Part shown: piece by piece, positions 1 to 11,006 of the stretch
Position numbering within the stretch: position 1 is the first letter of the stretch
Layout of the letters: every line of letters begins with the position of its first letter
Origin: Schizochytrium sp. CCTCC M209059
Taxonomy: Eukaryota; Sar; Bigyra; Thraustochytrida; Thraustochytriidae
Direction of reading: 5' to 3'
Assembly (NCBI GenBank): GCA_000818945.1
Contig: KN805370.1
Location: 1,114,498 to 1,178,497 of the forward strand
DNA length: 64,000 bases
The notes under the pieces: model-generated
Databases searched by the model: none
What the model was told of the DNA's origin: nothing
What the model saw: the letters and a program-made list of their open reading frames with translations, nothing else
Made by a program: the position numbers and the translations under genes

Positions 1-1083
1 CCCCCCTCAAGCTCACGTCTTTTCTTCTTTTCGTCTCTATTCGTTCGCAATCGGCCAGCGATGAGAGAAATTTGGAGAGTTCCAATTCACACGATTAGGC
101 CACTGCTCATTCAACTCTTCCCTCTTTCCCTTCTCCTTTTTCCTTTCTCCTCTTTCCCTCAGGTCGGGACACTTTGGATAAGTCTCCCTGTAAATTTAAA
201 GACCACAGCTGGACGCAGACCAACTCCACTGGGACGCAAAATTCTGGTCTTCTTTTTCTGGTTTAAAAAATGAAAAGAAGAAGAAGAAGAAAAAGAAAAT
301 GGAAAGACAGGGGGGGTAAATGAAAAGAATTAGTGCGTTTGAAGGAAGTTTCTAACAACAAGCTTCCCGCAATGGTACAGGTCGTAGGCTTCCATAATAC
401 GCATTCCTCGAGCGCTCTGCCGAGGAGAGAGAGCAGAGAAGCGGCAGAGTGAGGCGCACTTGGAGACTGGCTGAATGAAACCCCGCAGCGCTCCTCTCGA
501 GGGGAAGACTGTCATGCGGGGTTCAACCGCCTCTTCCATGGCCTGGCTGGTGGTGGCTGGTCTCCCTCCCTTTCTCCCGCCCGCGGCGCTGCTCGATATG
601 AATCGCGGTCAGGGGAGGGAGGCTGATGAGGGAGCGAGCGGTGGAAGTGAAGGGGAGGAAGAAATTGCAAGCAGGCCTACGTAGCTCGACTAAAGTAACT
701 TACTCACTCATATCCCACGCTCACTCACTCGCTCTCGTTGCCGCTCATGCACACGCGCTGCGTGACTGGCCTCTCTCTCCGTTGAGTCACATGCCGCACC
801 GCCCTGGCCGACCGACCACACACTGCGTAACACGAGCAGCGGCTGCTGTCAACCATGGATGGATGGACGCATGTTGAGTTACATGCCAGTGGACGCTTCT
901 TTGCCAGACAGATAGATAGACGTTTCGTCACACGTCACCAACTGACCCCAGACCTCCTCTTTTTGCTCCGCCCATTCAGCAACGTTCAGCAGCTTGTCGC
1001 CGCGAGGCATGCGCACAAAAGACTTGAGACGCCACACGTGCGAAGGGCCATTGCTTGAAGCCTTCGAATTCCTGCCCCTACAG

Positions 1084-1115
1084 AGCTGCAGCTGCAGCTG
1101 ATTGCAGCTGCAGCG
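1084..1115. repeat. CAGCTG/CTGCAG inverted repeat
   Basis: Overlapping copies of the palindromes CAGCTG and CTGCAG lie on both sides of a short ATTG spacer, so the strand could fold into a hairpin. Its function is unknown, and it sits inside the gene-poor 5' region. Confidence 0.5.
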
Positions 1116-2625
1116 CTGATCGCTGCCGTTGGCGCCGCACCGTCGGGTGATTACCGCCACTGTGACTTGAAGCCAAAGAAAGGCCAATTAATTTGGACAG
1201 CAAACCAGAGTAGCACAGCATAGCATGGAGCAGCGCGGAGTAACTCCTGCACTGCAGCACCGAGACTTCCTTCCGGGCGAGTTGGCACGGTCGGCGGCAG
1301 ACGGCCAGGGTGGTGTCTGTCTTGCGAGAGTGGCTACTTTTCAACCGTCTCCCTGTTGCTGTCTGCCGCAGGCCTGAAAGGGCGAGCGGGGGAGCGCTCT
1401 GGTGCGTCTAAGGGCAACGGGGGAATCGATCACGTTCCTGCACAAAGTCCGTGTGGCTGATCAAGCACGGAGAGCTGCTTCGCCCCATCAACCGATTAAT
1501 CTAGGGCAAGTCCTTTGCTTTCTGTCTCACTTGCTGCGATTGAGCTGTCCAAAGTGGTTGCTGTCTTCATGCATCTAGCGATTCACGCTGCAGCATGGAC
1601 TGGCGGAGTGTAGCAACGAACGCTTAGCCTGCCTGCCTTCCTGCCTGTCTGGGCTTGGTAGGTTCTCCAACACACAGCAAGCTTGACGCAACCGACACAA
1701 GCTTTTCACTTTACTTGAAAACAATTGGAGCAGGCAGAGCTGGCTGACTGGCAGTCCCAGTGGGCGTCGCTCATCGAGCGGCGCTTCGCCGGTTTCTCCG
1801 CCCAGTGGCCTGCCTGCCTGGCAGGTGCCGATGCGAGCAAAAAGCTTTCCCGCCCGCCCGCTAGCGACCATGGCGAACGAACAGTAGAGGCCCCGCCTCC
1901 ACGTGCGTGGCGAGTGGTCGGTGAATTCACTCCGCAAGCAAACAAACGCTTCCGTGAAAATAAAAAGAGAAATTAATCAGTACTCGGACCCTCGCCTTTT
2001 GTCCCTCTGCGCGGAACTTTCCTGGAAGTGGTGAGGCGCGCGCCTGCCCACTTGCCAATGCACGCGCGCAATTGGCCCGGCCTCTCCTCGCTCGGCCTCT
2101 TCACATTGGTGGTGGCTGGCCTGCGAAAGCCACCCGGCGCTAGCCATGGCCACTGCCACTGCCGCCGGCCGCAGCTGCCGCAGCCGCGGCAAGGTAGCCG
2201 CCACAGTCTTACCCTGACCGCTGTCGGCTTTTCGCGCTTGCTCATAGCTACAGCTACAGCAGGATCGACCGGGAGAAGTCTCAACTCTCCTCGACTCGGG
2301 GCAAAAGCAGTTGACCCCCCTCCACGACACAAGACCAGCTTATTAGTACCTGAAGGAGAAAAGGAGAAGAGGGCGCGTAGGTACTTGCCAGAATTACCTC
2401 CTTCCTTACGTACTTATGCAACCGTCAGAAGAGTAGAAGTAAAGAAAATGAAAAGTAAAGTAAAAAAGAAAGTGGGAAGAAAAATCAATGAAGAGGAGCA
2501 CGTTGGAGACGTGAAAGCAGAGAACAGAAGAAGAGGGGGAAAGCTGAAGAAAGAGGAGCAGATGCGGTATACTGGCCACCTACGCAAGAGCAGGGTCCTC
2601 GCTCGCAAAAGCCGTCTGGCCGTCT

Positions 2626-2663
2626 GGCTGGCTTGCTGGCTTGCTGGCTTGCTGGCTTGCTGG
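2626..2663. repeat. GGCTTGCT tandem repeat
   Basis: About four copies of an 8-bp GGCTTGCT unit lie in a row, and a related GCCAGCCAG-type repeat occurs near 32325-32350. This is a simple microsatellite in noncoding DNA. Confidence 0.8.
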
Positions 2664-4259
2664 CGGGCGGCAGCCAGCTCGAGGCGCCGGCCGTCCGTCT
2701 GTCTCACTGCCAGCCACGGTAATGTCATTTCCGCCACGGGCCTCGGCCAGTCTTCTTTGGCAGCGCGGCGGCCGGCGCGCGCAGTGGTGGCCGGGAGAAC
2801 GGAAGACTTTCCAGTCAAGGCGAGGAAGGAAGGCAACTGCCACGTCGTCCGTCCGGGCGTCGATCAAGCAAAGAGGCCACGAGACTTGACTTGATTGAAT
2901 AGCCGGGCGCGGGTGCCCCGGAAGCTCGCGTGGCGCTGTCGAGGTCCAGAGGCACCGACACCCGCTTCCCCGCCCGCCTCCAGCACGCGTGCCGTACTGG
3001 CCTGCTGGCCGGTGCGTGACGTTCTTGGCGCGGTAGCAAGCCATGCCATGCATGGCGCGGCGGCCACCGAGCAGGGCAATTCTTGGAGGGGGCGGCCGGG
3101 CCGGTCCAATTCGGGTGGCAGGCGAAGAGGAAGCGGTCCCAGCCGCCAGTGCCTCCTCTATCCCTTCTTTTTCCCTTCTTTTTCCCTACATTCGATTCCA
3201 CTTTCTCTTTTTCCATCTATTTCTTTCCTTATTTTTTTTCTGCTTCTTTTTCTTTTCTTCCTTTTTGCTTTCTTCCTGGCAGGTGGGCGGACGGACGGAC
3301 GGAGGCAAGGAGCTCACCTTGAAAGAAAAAAATGTGAAGAATAGACATCGTTACTTCCTTCCTTCTTTGGCGCCCGTCAGCGCCGCTGCCACGCGGCCGC
3401 GCCCTGTCCTGTCCTGTAGCGGCAGTGTTGGCTCGCTGGCTGGCGGGGTTGGCGTGGAGGGGCGAAGCGGCGCGCTGAAGAGCCGTAGGCGGGAGGGAGG
3501 AACGCAAAGATGGCGTATTTGCGCCGTTACGGTTCGGGTTACGGTGCAGTAACGAAAGAGAAAAAAAAACAAAAGAAGAAAAAAAAGGAGAGACGCGGTC
3601 CTGGAACACGATTCTAGACATACACTCACTCACACACGCTCAACTACGCCAGGCTTCCTCAGGAAGGTTTTCCTCGCTCGAAGGGAAAGTTCCCCCCCCC
3701 CCCAAAAAAAAAATCCTATCTCATTTGCCTCTCCCTCTTCCGACCGCAAGCCCGAGCTTCGACAGCTGCCAGTCGCTGGGCCGCAGGTCAATAGTTGGCG
3801 ATTCTCAAGGCGAGCGTGGCGCGTCAGGAATTGGCCGAAAATATTGTCTCCCTCCTACCGGGTCTTGCGAAGACTTCGCACGACTCAGCGTCTCGAAGCG
3901 GCCGGCTCAGAGTCAGGAAGATATGGGGAAGATCAGCGCAGAAGCGAGAGGAGGCATCGCCACGCGGGTGGCCAACGCGAAAGAGGAGAGGTGATCAAGA
4001 AAGGAAAAGGAACGAAAGAAAGTAGAGGAGACCCGGAGAAGAGGAGATAGAAAAGAAGGAAAAGATGAGAAGCAACGAGCATGATCGTCCGCCAACTATC
4101 GCGGCCTTGTTGCGCACGCGAGAAACCTGCGCAAGGCTGCACTTCTGGCTAATGGGCGCACGCAGACTTGCACAGTCTCCAGGCTTCGCGCGTGACGCAC
4201 GGCCTCAGCGGCGGCTCACAGGCCGGAGGCGGAGGATCATCGACCTCATTAGGCCATCG

Positions 4260-4260
<1 letters not shown>

Positions 4261-4312
<52 letters not shown>
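4261..4312. repeat. TCAA tetranucleotide microsatellite
   Basis: About thirteen uninterrupted copies of the tetranucleotide TCAA. This is the longest perfect microsatellite in the window. It lies in the gene-poor region and is likely length-variable between isolates. Confidence 0.95.
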
Positions 4313-4313
<1 letters not shown>

Positions 4314-7300
4314 TCAAGCATGAACTGAAGAAGAGCGTGCGTGCGTCGCCACTAGCAACCCACTCACTTCCCGCAGCTTTATGTTGACTTGAAACTCGTG
4401 CCGATAATAGCTTTATATTTAAAAACCAAACGCTTCGTTTACAGGCGGAGCAGGCCAGTGCCTTTTTCGCGTGGCCCACATTCCCTTCACAAGGCCTCTG
4501 CGTCTCCACCATAAGGTTTGCAAATTGGGAGGCCCGTGGGGCGCAATGTGGTTGATTCGCGGGAGTGGGTGTAGGGTTTTCAAGAACCTTTCAAAGAACG
4601 CTTTTTATTTTTTATTTTTCAAAGTTTTTCATAACAAATTAGCTTTTGAAAGGAAACACTTGAAAATGTCATCAACCTGGCTACCAGCTGGCAGCATGCG
4701 CGGGTGCACCTGCCTCGTTTCGGCCCTGGTGCCTTCGTCTGCCTGACCCCAACGCTTGCGCAAATGCCGCCCTTCAGCCAGGCGTGATTGACCTAGGCCT
4801 AATCGGGGTTGGTGTGGAGAGAAACATTTGCATTGGCAGCTAAGAGGTCAAAGTGGCAACTTGAAACGAAGCCCCCTCTTTGCCATTATTTCCTTCATTC
4901 TCCTGGCCACTGACCGCAGCAGCTGCGGCCGCGGGTCGGTCGACTGTGTCTCACTCTGCCTCTTCCGCTCTGTTTTTGGCTCTCTATCTCTCGTTTCGCG
5001 CGAATAAACTCTATATTTCATTTCTCGATTGGGATCGCGATCGAGCCTCGGTGAGAAATCCAGCAACTATGGCAACTCACATTATACCACTTTAGGCTTG
5101 CCTTTCCACCAAACTCATCTTGTCATCGAGATTGCTAGATTGCGATCGTATGCACTGCAAGATGCTAGCCGCCTGCTTCGTGAAAGAACAAATAAAAGTG
5201 CTCATCAGGCAGCTAGCTGCCACGGATGCTTGCTGATGGATGGTTGGTTCGATGCACCACCGAGCGAGCTCAGATTCGGCCGAATTGCTCAGCTGCCTTT
5301 AGATTGTTAGGGCGTCCTTGACGCAGAGTCTGGTCTGTGAAGTCTTGCTCTTGATGCCGCATGCCAGAAGTATTTGGCCATTTCAACACGCGTCAGGCTC
5401 GGTGAGTTCGACCTCGGGTCAACAATCAGTCACCCATGCCTCTTGTCTATCCAACACCCGTGTTATTTTCTTGAATCGAGCCAGAGTATCTACCTCCTCC
5501 AGTCTCGCTGGCAGAAGATAGAGATTCACCACTGCCTCTAGACTGTGACATGGCCATGGGGCGTGACCAAGCGCGGCCGATCAGGATGACTGAGTGAGGC
5601 AGGCATGAGTGACGGCCAAGAAATAGGAAAAATTGAAGTGAAGACATTACCATCGATTGACAAACGCACCCACCTTCGCGTACCCACCCTCCCTCAAAGG
5701 ACGAGAAGCGTGCTGGGTTGAGGATGGAGACAGGACAGCGACTAGAGAGATGGTGAGAAAGACAGGAGCACGGGTCGCGCTGCTGTCTGATTGCACTCAT
5801 CTTGCAGGCAACATCGCGCAAACATTGCAGTCGCCGGCGGATGGTGGGCGGAGCGCTTGGAGAAGGTCTCTCTTTTTTTTTTTTCGACTTTTTCTTTTTA
5901 AGGACCAGTTCTTTTTCCGCTTTGCGACGTCAAATTAAGCACAGCAGTGAGGCTCGTCATGCGTACGCGCGGCTTAGTGACAAAGAAGAGCTCTAGCTCC
6001 GTATCTTTGCGAGTATACCTGGCTCATTTCGAGTTCGCGGGCACGATGCACACGCGTGTGCAAAGCTGCACTGACAGTGAAGAAGCTGCGGCGGGGCCCA
6101 GCCGTGCCAATCTCTCCGTCTCTTTTTGAAGTATCCACCAGCCATCGGCCTCCATGGTGGGCTCGGCGCAACGCCGTCGCGGCTCCTCGTACGTTCGTGC
6201 CTCAGCTGGCTGCTGCTGCAGCTGCAATGATCATGAAGAGAGTTGAGATGAGGTGCACGCAATGCAGATGCAAGACGCAGCGGCGAGGCTGCCTGGCTCC
6301 TGGTGAATCTATGCCGCGCGTGCATGGCGGCCGCAAGAAGTGAGGGTTTTTGCACTTTTCCAAGCGGATCGATCGTCGGTCAGCTGCAGAGCTGCCAGAA
6401 GGAAGGCAAGGCCTCGAGCGCTCGCTCTTGGGCCTCCGTGGATCGCCTTCAAGTCACCATCAACAGCCAACTGGAATCCTAGTCGCTTGGCGCACCGCGT
6501 CTTGGAGCGACAGTCTTCCCTGCCGGCGATGGCCTCGGCAATCTCGCGAGCATGCTTGCACTCGTCGCACCAGCCAACGTCCACTGCCTGGCTCACGCTC
6601 GTCTGCTGGCTTGTGGCCGGCCAGCCATGGCAGCTGGCCGAGGGCAGGGCCAGCCATGGCCATGGTGGATGGCTGGGCCTCGCCTCCTTTCCTCTTTATT
6701 TTTAAATACCGAACGGTCTACTGTGGGCAGAGGTTCTCCTTCAGCGGCGACTCTTTCTCAGTGTCCTCTGCTCCAGGCTCCTTCCATCGCTACTGGCGAC
6801 TAGGGGGAAGCAACAACTTTCAGTCCGTGTCTCTCTTATTCGGCCTCTGCCTCCGCCTCGGCTTCGGCCTCTCGGACCTTACATGTTAGAAGGCGGAGCT
6901 CAACAAAGAAGCTATGTCTCTGTGCAGCAGGGTTGCTGGCCACCCAGTGGAGGCCTACTGCTGCAAATGGCCGCTGCCGCTCGTCTTTTGGCTAAGCGAG
7001 TGAGGGCAACGAATCATTTTCCGTTGCGGATGATGGAAGCTAAAATTTTTGAGGAAGTTTTTTTTATTAAACTTTTATTATTTCAAGAAAAGAAAGTCAA
7101 AATATGTGTCCCCAACCGGGTCGCGTCGCAGGTCGTTTCGACGAGCGGGCTCCGCCTGCCTCTCCTTTCGAAGCACTGCGGGGTATGCCGGGCGTGAGGA
7201 AACGTGAGGTGACGTCGAGCACGCTTCTCCAGTGATCGCATTGCTGCAGTGGCGGTTGTCTGCCATGGCCAGTGCGCGCCGTGCCCCCGCCCGTGAGCTC

Positions 7301-7715
7301 ACGACCAGGCAGGCGGCTGGCCACGGATGCTCTCTCTCTCTCGCTCTCTCTCTCTTTCCTCACCTTTCTTTTTATTCTTTTCTTTCTTTCATTCTTTCTT
7401 TGTTTTTACTTTTCCTGTCATTTTCTTGAGTCTCTCTCGGGGTGTTGTCTTCTAATTTGCCTCGTCTTCGCGGGTCAGTGAGTGAGTGTTGTGCATGCTC
7501 GCGCCGGGTAGCCGCTACTGCTACTGTCACGGCCGCTGCCGATCGACCACAACGGCCGCTGCGGCGCGAACGAGGCTTGCACAATCGTACGACAGCGTGG
7601 TATACGAATAGAGAGATCGAGAGAGAGAGTGAGAGAAGGAAAGTTCGTAGAAAAGAAAGAAAGAAATCAAAGCTCCTCCCTTCGTTATCTTTCGCGTCTG
7701 CGTCGCAGAGTTCGA

Positions 7716-7739
7716 GACCGACCGACCGACCGACCGACC
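7716..7739. repeat. GACC tetranucleotide microsatellite
   Basis: About six copies of GACC/CCGA in a row in noncoding DNA, with no coding context. Confidence 0.85.
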
Positions 7740-8307
7740 CTACTGGCCAACCTGCCGTCCCTCTTCAGCCTCCACTGCACTACATCCGAGCATCGAGCCC
7801 TGCCACCCTCCAAGTCCCTGTCGAACGACGCGATCGTTCACGGCGGCCGCCTTCGGTTGACGGCTGGCTGTTCGACTTTCATCCAGCCAGCACAGCCTGC
7901 ACCGCCTCACCCCCCGCGCGACAGACTCTTCACGTCTGTCGCAGTCGGCACGGTCGCGCTCCACGCCCAGCCTAGCGACGCGGACAGCACCGGCCATGGG
8001 CGGCAGGCACCGCCGCCATCAGCGGTGGCGGCAGCACGAGAAGCCAGGTAGCTAGCTAGGTCTTGGCGAGCCTCTCCGTGAGCCGAGTCGTGGTCGCATC
8101 CCTTCGTTGCAGAGCATCCCGAGCCGCGGTCAAGAAGCTGTCTCTGCTGCGCGAGGCGATCACGCCCTTTCGTGTGAGCGTGCGAGCGACCGCAACTGCA
8201 AGCGTGCAAGCGTCTGCGTGCGTCGGACGTGCCCGAAAAATGGAGCAAGCACAAGTCAGCGCAGCAGTCAAACGATCGAATTGATGAGACGGACGAACGT
8301 TTAGATT

Positions 8308-8392
8308 ATACGAACGATTATACATACGAACGATTATACGAACGATTATTCGAACGACTATACGAACGACTATACGAACGATCGACGCGGGA
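8308..8392. repeat. 12-bp minisatellite (ATACGAACGATT unit)
   Basis: About seven imperfect copies of a 12-bp unit of the form ATACGAACGATT/ACTATACGAACG. The units differ by single substitutions (GATTAT, GACTAT, CATACG). The related AACG motif recurs at 18466-18500, just upstream of the coiled-coil gene. No open frame of note uses it. Confidence 0.85.
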
Positions 8393-10633
8393 AAAGCTCG
8401 TAGGGCCGCGTGTCTCGCTCTGGCCGGCCGGAGACTGCGTGTGGCGGCGTGGCGGCGTGAGAAGTGACGAAGGAACGCAAACAAAATGGTTCAGGGACGC
8501 CTTTGGCTCAGCTGCTGGCGGCCCGAAGGGGGAGAGACCGCCATGGCCATAGCCGCCCTTGCCCGTCACGATAGATATACGTAGATAGGTGACAGAAAGG
8601 AAGAAAAGCGTGCGTCAGAAAACGAGAAAACGAAGAAACGAATGAACGAGAAAGCTGAGTTTAAAAAAAAAAGGGAAACGCGAAAACTTTCGGCGGACCA
8701 GCTGAGCTGCGACGCCAACGAGCTTTTCGTCATTGGTTGCAAAAGGCCAACCCGTAGCAAGCAATGAAGCAACGAATATTGGCAAGCATTAGCGGCCACT
8801 GCTGAACTTGCTTGCTATGGCTTCGACGTTGAGCTGCTGCAAAATAGGCGAGCTGGCTGCGAAGAAGAAGCGTGGCGCGTTCACGACCCGATCTCCTAAA
8901 TGTCGCGGCCATTGCACACGAGCCAGCGCGCAACTTCGACGAGACGGCCCACTAGCGCTCGACCGCTCAATTTTCGCTCGCCCGAGCGAGCGCACTTGAT
9001 TGAAAATAACATATCCACACAGAGAGGGTATGATAACTGGAAGAAAGAGAGGACGAAAATGTCCAGACCGCCGGCCGACGTCCACAGAGCAACAAGCTAT
9101 ACGTAGCTAGCTAACTACCTCACGATCGAGACGAGGCCGGAGCAAGGCCGATCAGGTAGGTATGGCAACCTTTTCTGCCTTCTGCCACCGACCACAGCAC
9201 TTGCTCGCCTAGCATCTTTATCGGCCGGGTGCATGATGCGGACGCCGGGCACACACGTCGCGTGCATTCTTTTTCTTTTCTTTTCTCTTTTTACTTTTCT
9301 TTTCTTTTCTTTTCTTTTCTTCTCCCTCTCTCCGCAGCTCTCTTTCTTCGTACCTTTGCTTTTCAAGCCCTCACTCCACCTCTGTCTGTCTGTCCCCGCA
9401 TCCTCACGCCTCCCTCTCTCTCTCTCTCTGTCCAACTCTCCCCCTCACTTCCTCACGCTCTCTCCAGCTCTCCCTCTGCGTCTTCCCCTTTGTTCTCTGC
9501 CTCTTATTGAAAGCAATTTTTCTGCCCTCTCTTCAGCCTGTCGGCGCTGTCCAGGCGTGTCCGGGTCACCGCGGCAGCAGCGGCCGCAGCCACCATGGCC
9601 GCTGGCCGTGGCCGCAGCAGAAAAAACCTGCCCAGCGCTCCGTTAGTACCATGTGCTTGCTTGAAGCGAGCGCGCTTTTCGGTCGTGTGTGTGTGTGTGG
9701 CGAGGAGGCGCACGAGCAGACAGTCTTCGCTGCTGCGAGTAATTCCCAACCGGGATCACCTCAAGCCCTGAAAGCCGAAGCCAAACGAGTGAAATCACTT
9801 GCTCCGCGTTCCCAGCTGCAGCCTGGCAGAGTGGCAGCTGACAGCGCCCAGAGCCGCCGCCAGAAACGCCAAACAGGCCCAATCGGCGCTGCCACACACG
9901 TACGTACGTACATACTACCGCCAGACAATCAGGATGGATGCCTGTGGAGGACAAAACTTTTGACGGAAAGATTTACGTGCCCGCAGCCTAAGTTAAGATC
10001 CTCTCTGCACTTCCTCACGCTGGCCCACTCCACCTCATTCCTCGGTCGTCGACTGTCCACCGGCCAAGTGATAGAGACCCGCACTTCTTTCGCAGAGAGC
10101 CCAAGGCTGGCGGCCACTTACATCTCACTGCCCTCTCACCCACTAGTCACACACCCCTCTCTGCCTTTCCCCGGCCAGCCGACCAGCCACGAACGCTGCT
10201 CCTGGGGCCCCCAAATGCCACCGATAACGCGTTGCGCAGCCCCCCGAACCGCGCGCGGCGCCATCTTGGCGCACACCTTCGCACACCTGGGTCCCCGCGG
10301 GGGTGCGCGACCGGGACGGAGCCCCGGCTTCCCCCACGGGGGCTTTCCCCTCCCCTCGCCGCCGCGCTCCCGCGCTCGCGGCGCCGCTCTCGAGGCACGC
10401 CCGGCGCCCGCGGCCGTGCCCGCTGGCGCGCCGCGCCGCGGCGGGCGGGCGGGCGGCGCGGGCTAGGCGCGCGGGGAAGGAAAGGCGGAACGCGAGGCGC
10501 GCCCGGCCGGCACCGCTCGGCGGGGTCTGCGAGCGGGTCTGCGGCCGGCGGGCGAGGCAAGACGCGGGAGGGGGCCCGGTTCGCTCGCACGCAAGCTCGT
10601 CGGCGCTCTCGCAATTCATCATCGCCAAAGCTG

Positions 10634-10669
10634 GCGAGCGAGCGAGCAAGCAAGCGAGCAAGCAAGCAA
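10634..10669. repeat. GAGC/AAGC tetranucleotide repeat
   Basis: Mixed GAGC and AAGC tetramers run head to tail in the GC-rich zone about 350 bp upstream of the PRP4-like kinase start. Confidence 0.8.
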
Positions 10670-10730
10670 AAGCCCAAGACGTCCCCGGGCCCGCCAGGCC
10701 GGGCGAGTCGAGACCAGGCAGGCAGTCGAG

Positions 10731-10756
10731 GGCAGGGCAGGGCAGGGCAGGGCAGG
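10731..10756. repeat. GGGCA pentanucleotide repeat
   Basis: About five copies of GGCAG/GGGCA in a row, 250 bp upstream of the PRP4-like kinase start. It is a simple repeat and may lie in the 5' leader or promoter. Confidence 0.8.
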
Positions 10757-11006
10757 CGAGACGCGTCGCGAGCCGACGAGATACGAATCAGGCGCAACGA
10801 GAGAGAACGGACCCCAGAACCAACAAAACGAAGACGCAGCTTGCATGCCCACAAGGAGCTCCAAAGAGACCGACCAGCTCTAGAGCTCCGAGACCTTTTG
10901 CGGGTTTCTCTGCACGAGCATAATCGTCCTCCGCGTTCTTCTCCTCTTCCCCTGACAGACGCCATCGCAATCGAAAAGCTGAGGCACGATCATCAACAAC
11001 GCAACC

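Larger units (their letters stand above)
1..11006. other. Gene-poor, repeat-rich spacer
   Basis: No open frame here has recognisable domains, family motifs or a convincing start. The longest frames (around 2028-2894 and 9507-10466) translate to Arg/Pro/Ser/Ala-rich sequence of the kind GC-rich noncoding DNA gives. The stretch holds many simple repeats: pyrimidine tracts (3160-3280, 7330-7430, 9265-9500), tetranucleotide runs (4261-4312, 7716-7739), a 12-bp minisatellite (8308-8392), alternating GTAC steps near 9899-9912, and a strongly GC-rich block at about 10230-10560 just before the PRP4-like kinase. Noncoding RNAs, heavily spliced small genes or a long promoter cannot be excluded by eye. 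No transposon-encoded protein is seen. Confidence 0.6.

Noticed and set aside
2028..2894. A 288-codon plus-strand open frame
   Set aside because: The translation is low-complexity (Arg, Ala, Gly, Lys-rich), has no domain and runs across a GGCTTGCT microsatellite. It fits chance openness in GC-rich DNA.
9822..9895. tRNA-like A-box (TGGCAGAGTGG)
   Set aside because: No B-box or cloverleaf follows within a tRNA length.
9507..10466. A 319-codon plus-strand open frame
   Set aside because: It is Pro/Arg/Ala-rich without motifs, lies partly in a very GC-rich block, and similar long frames occur on the opposite strand.
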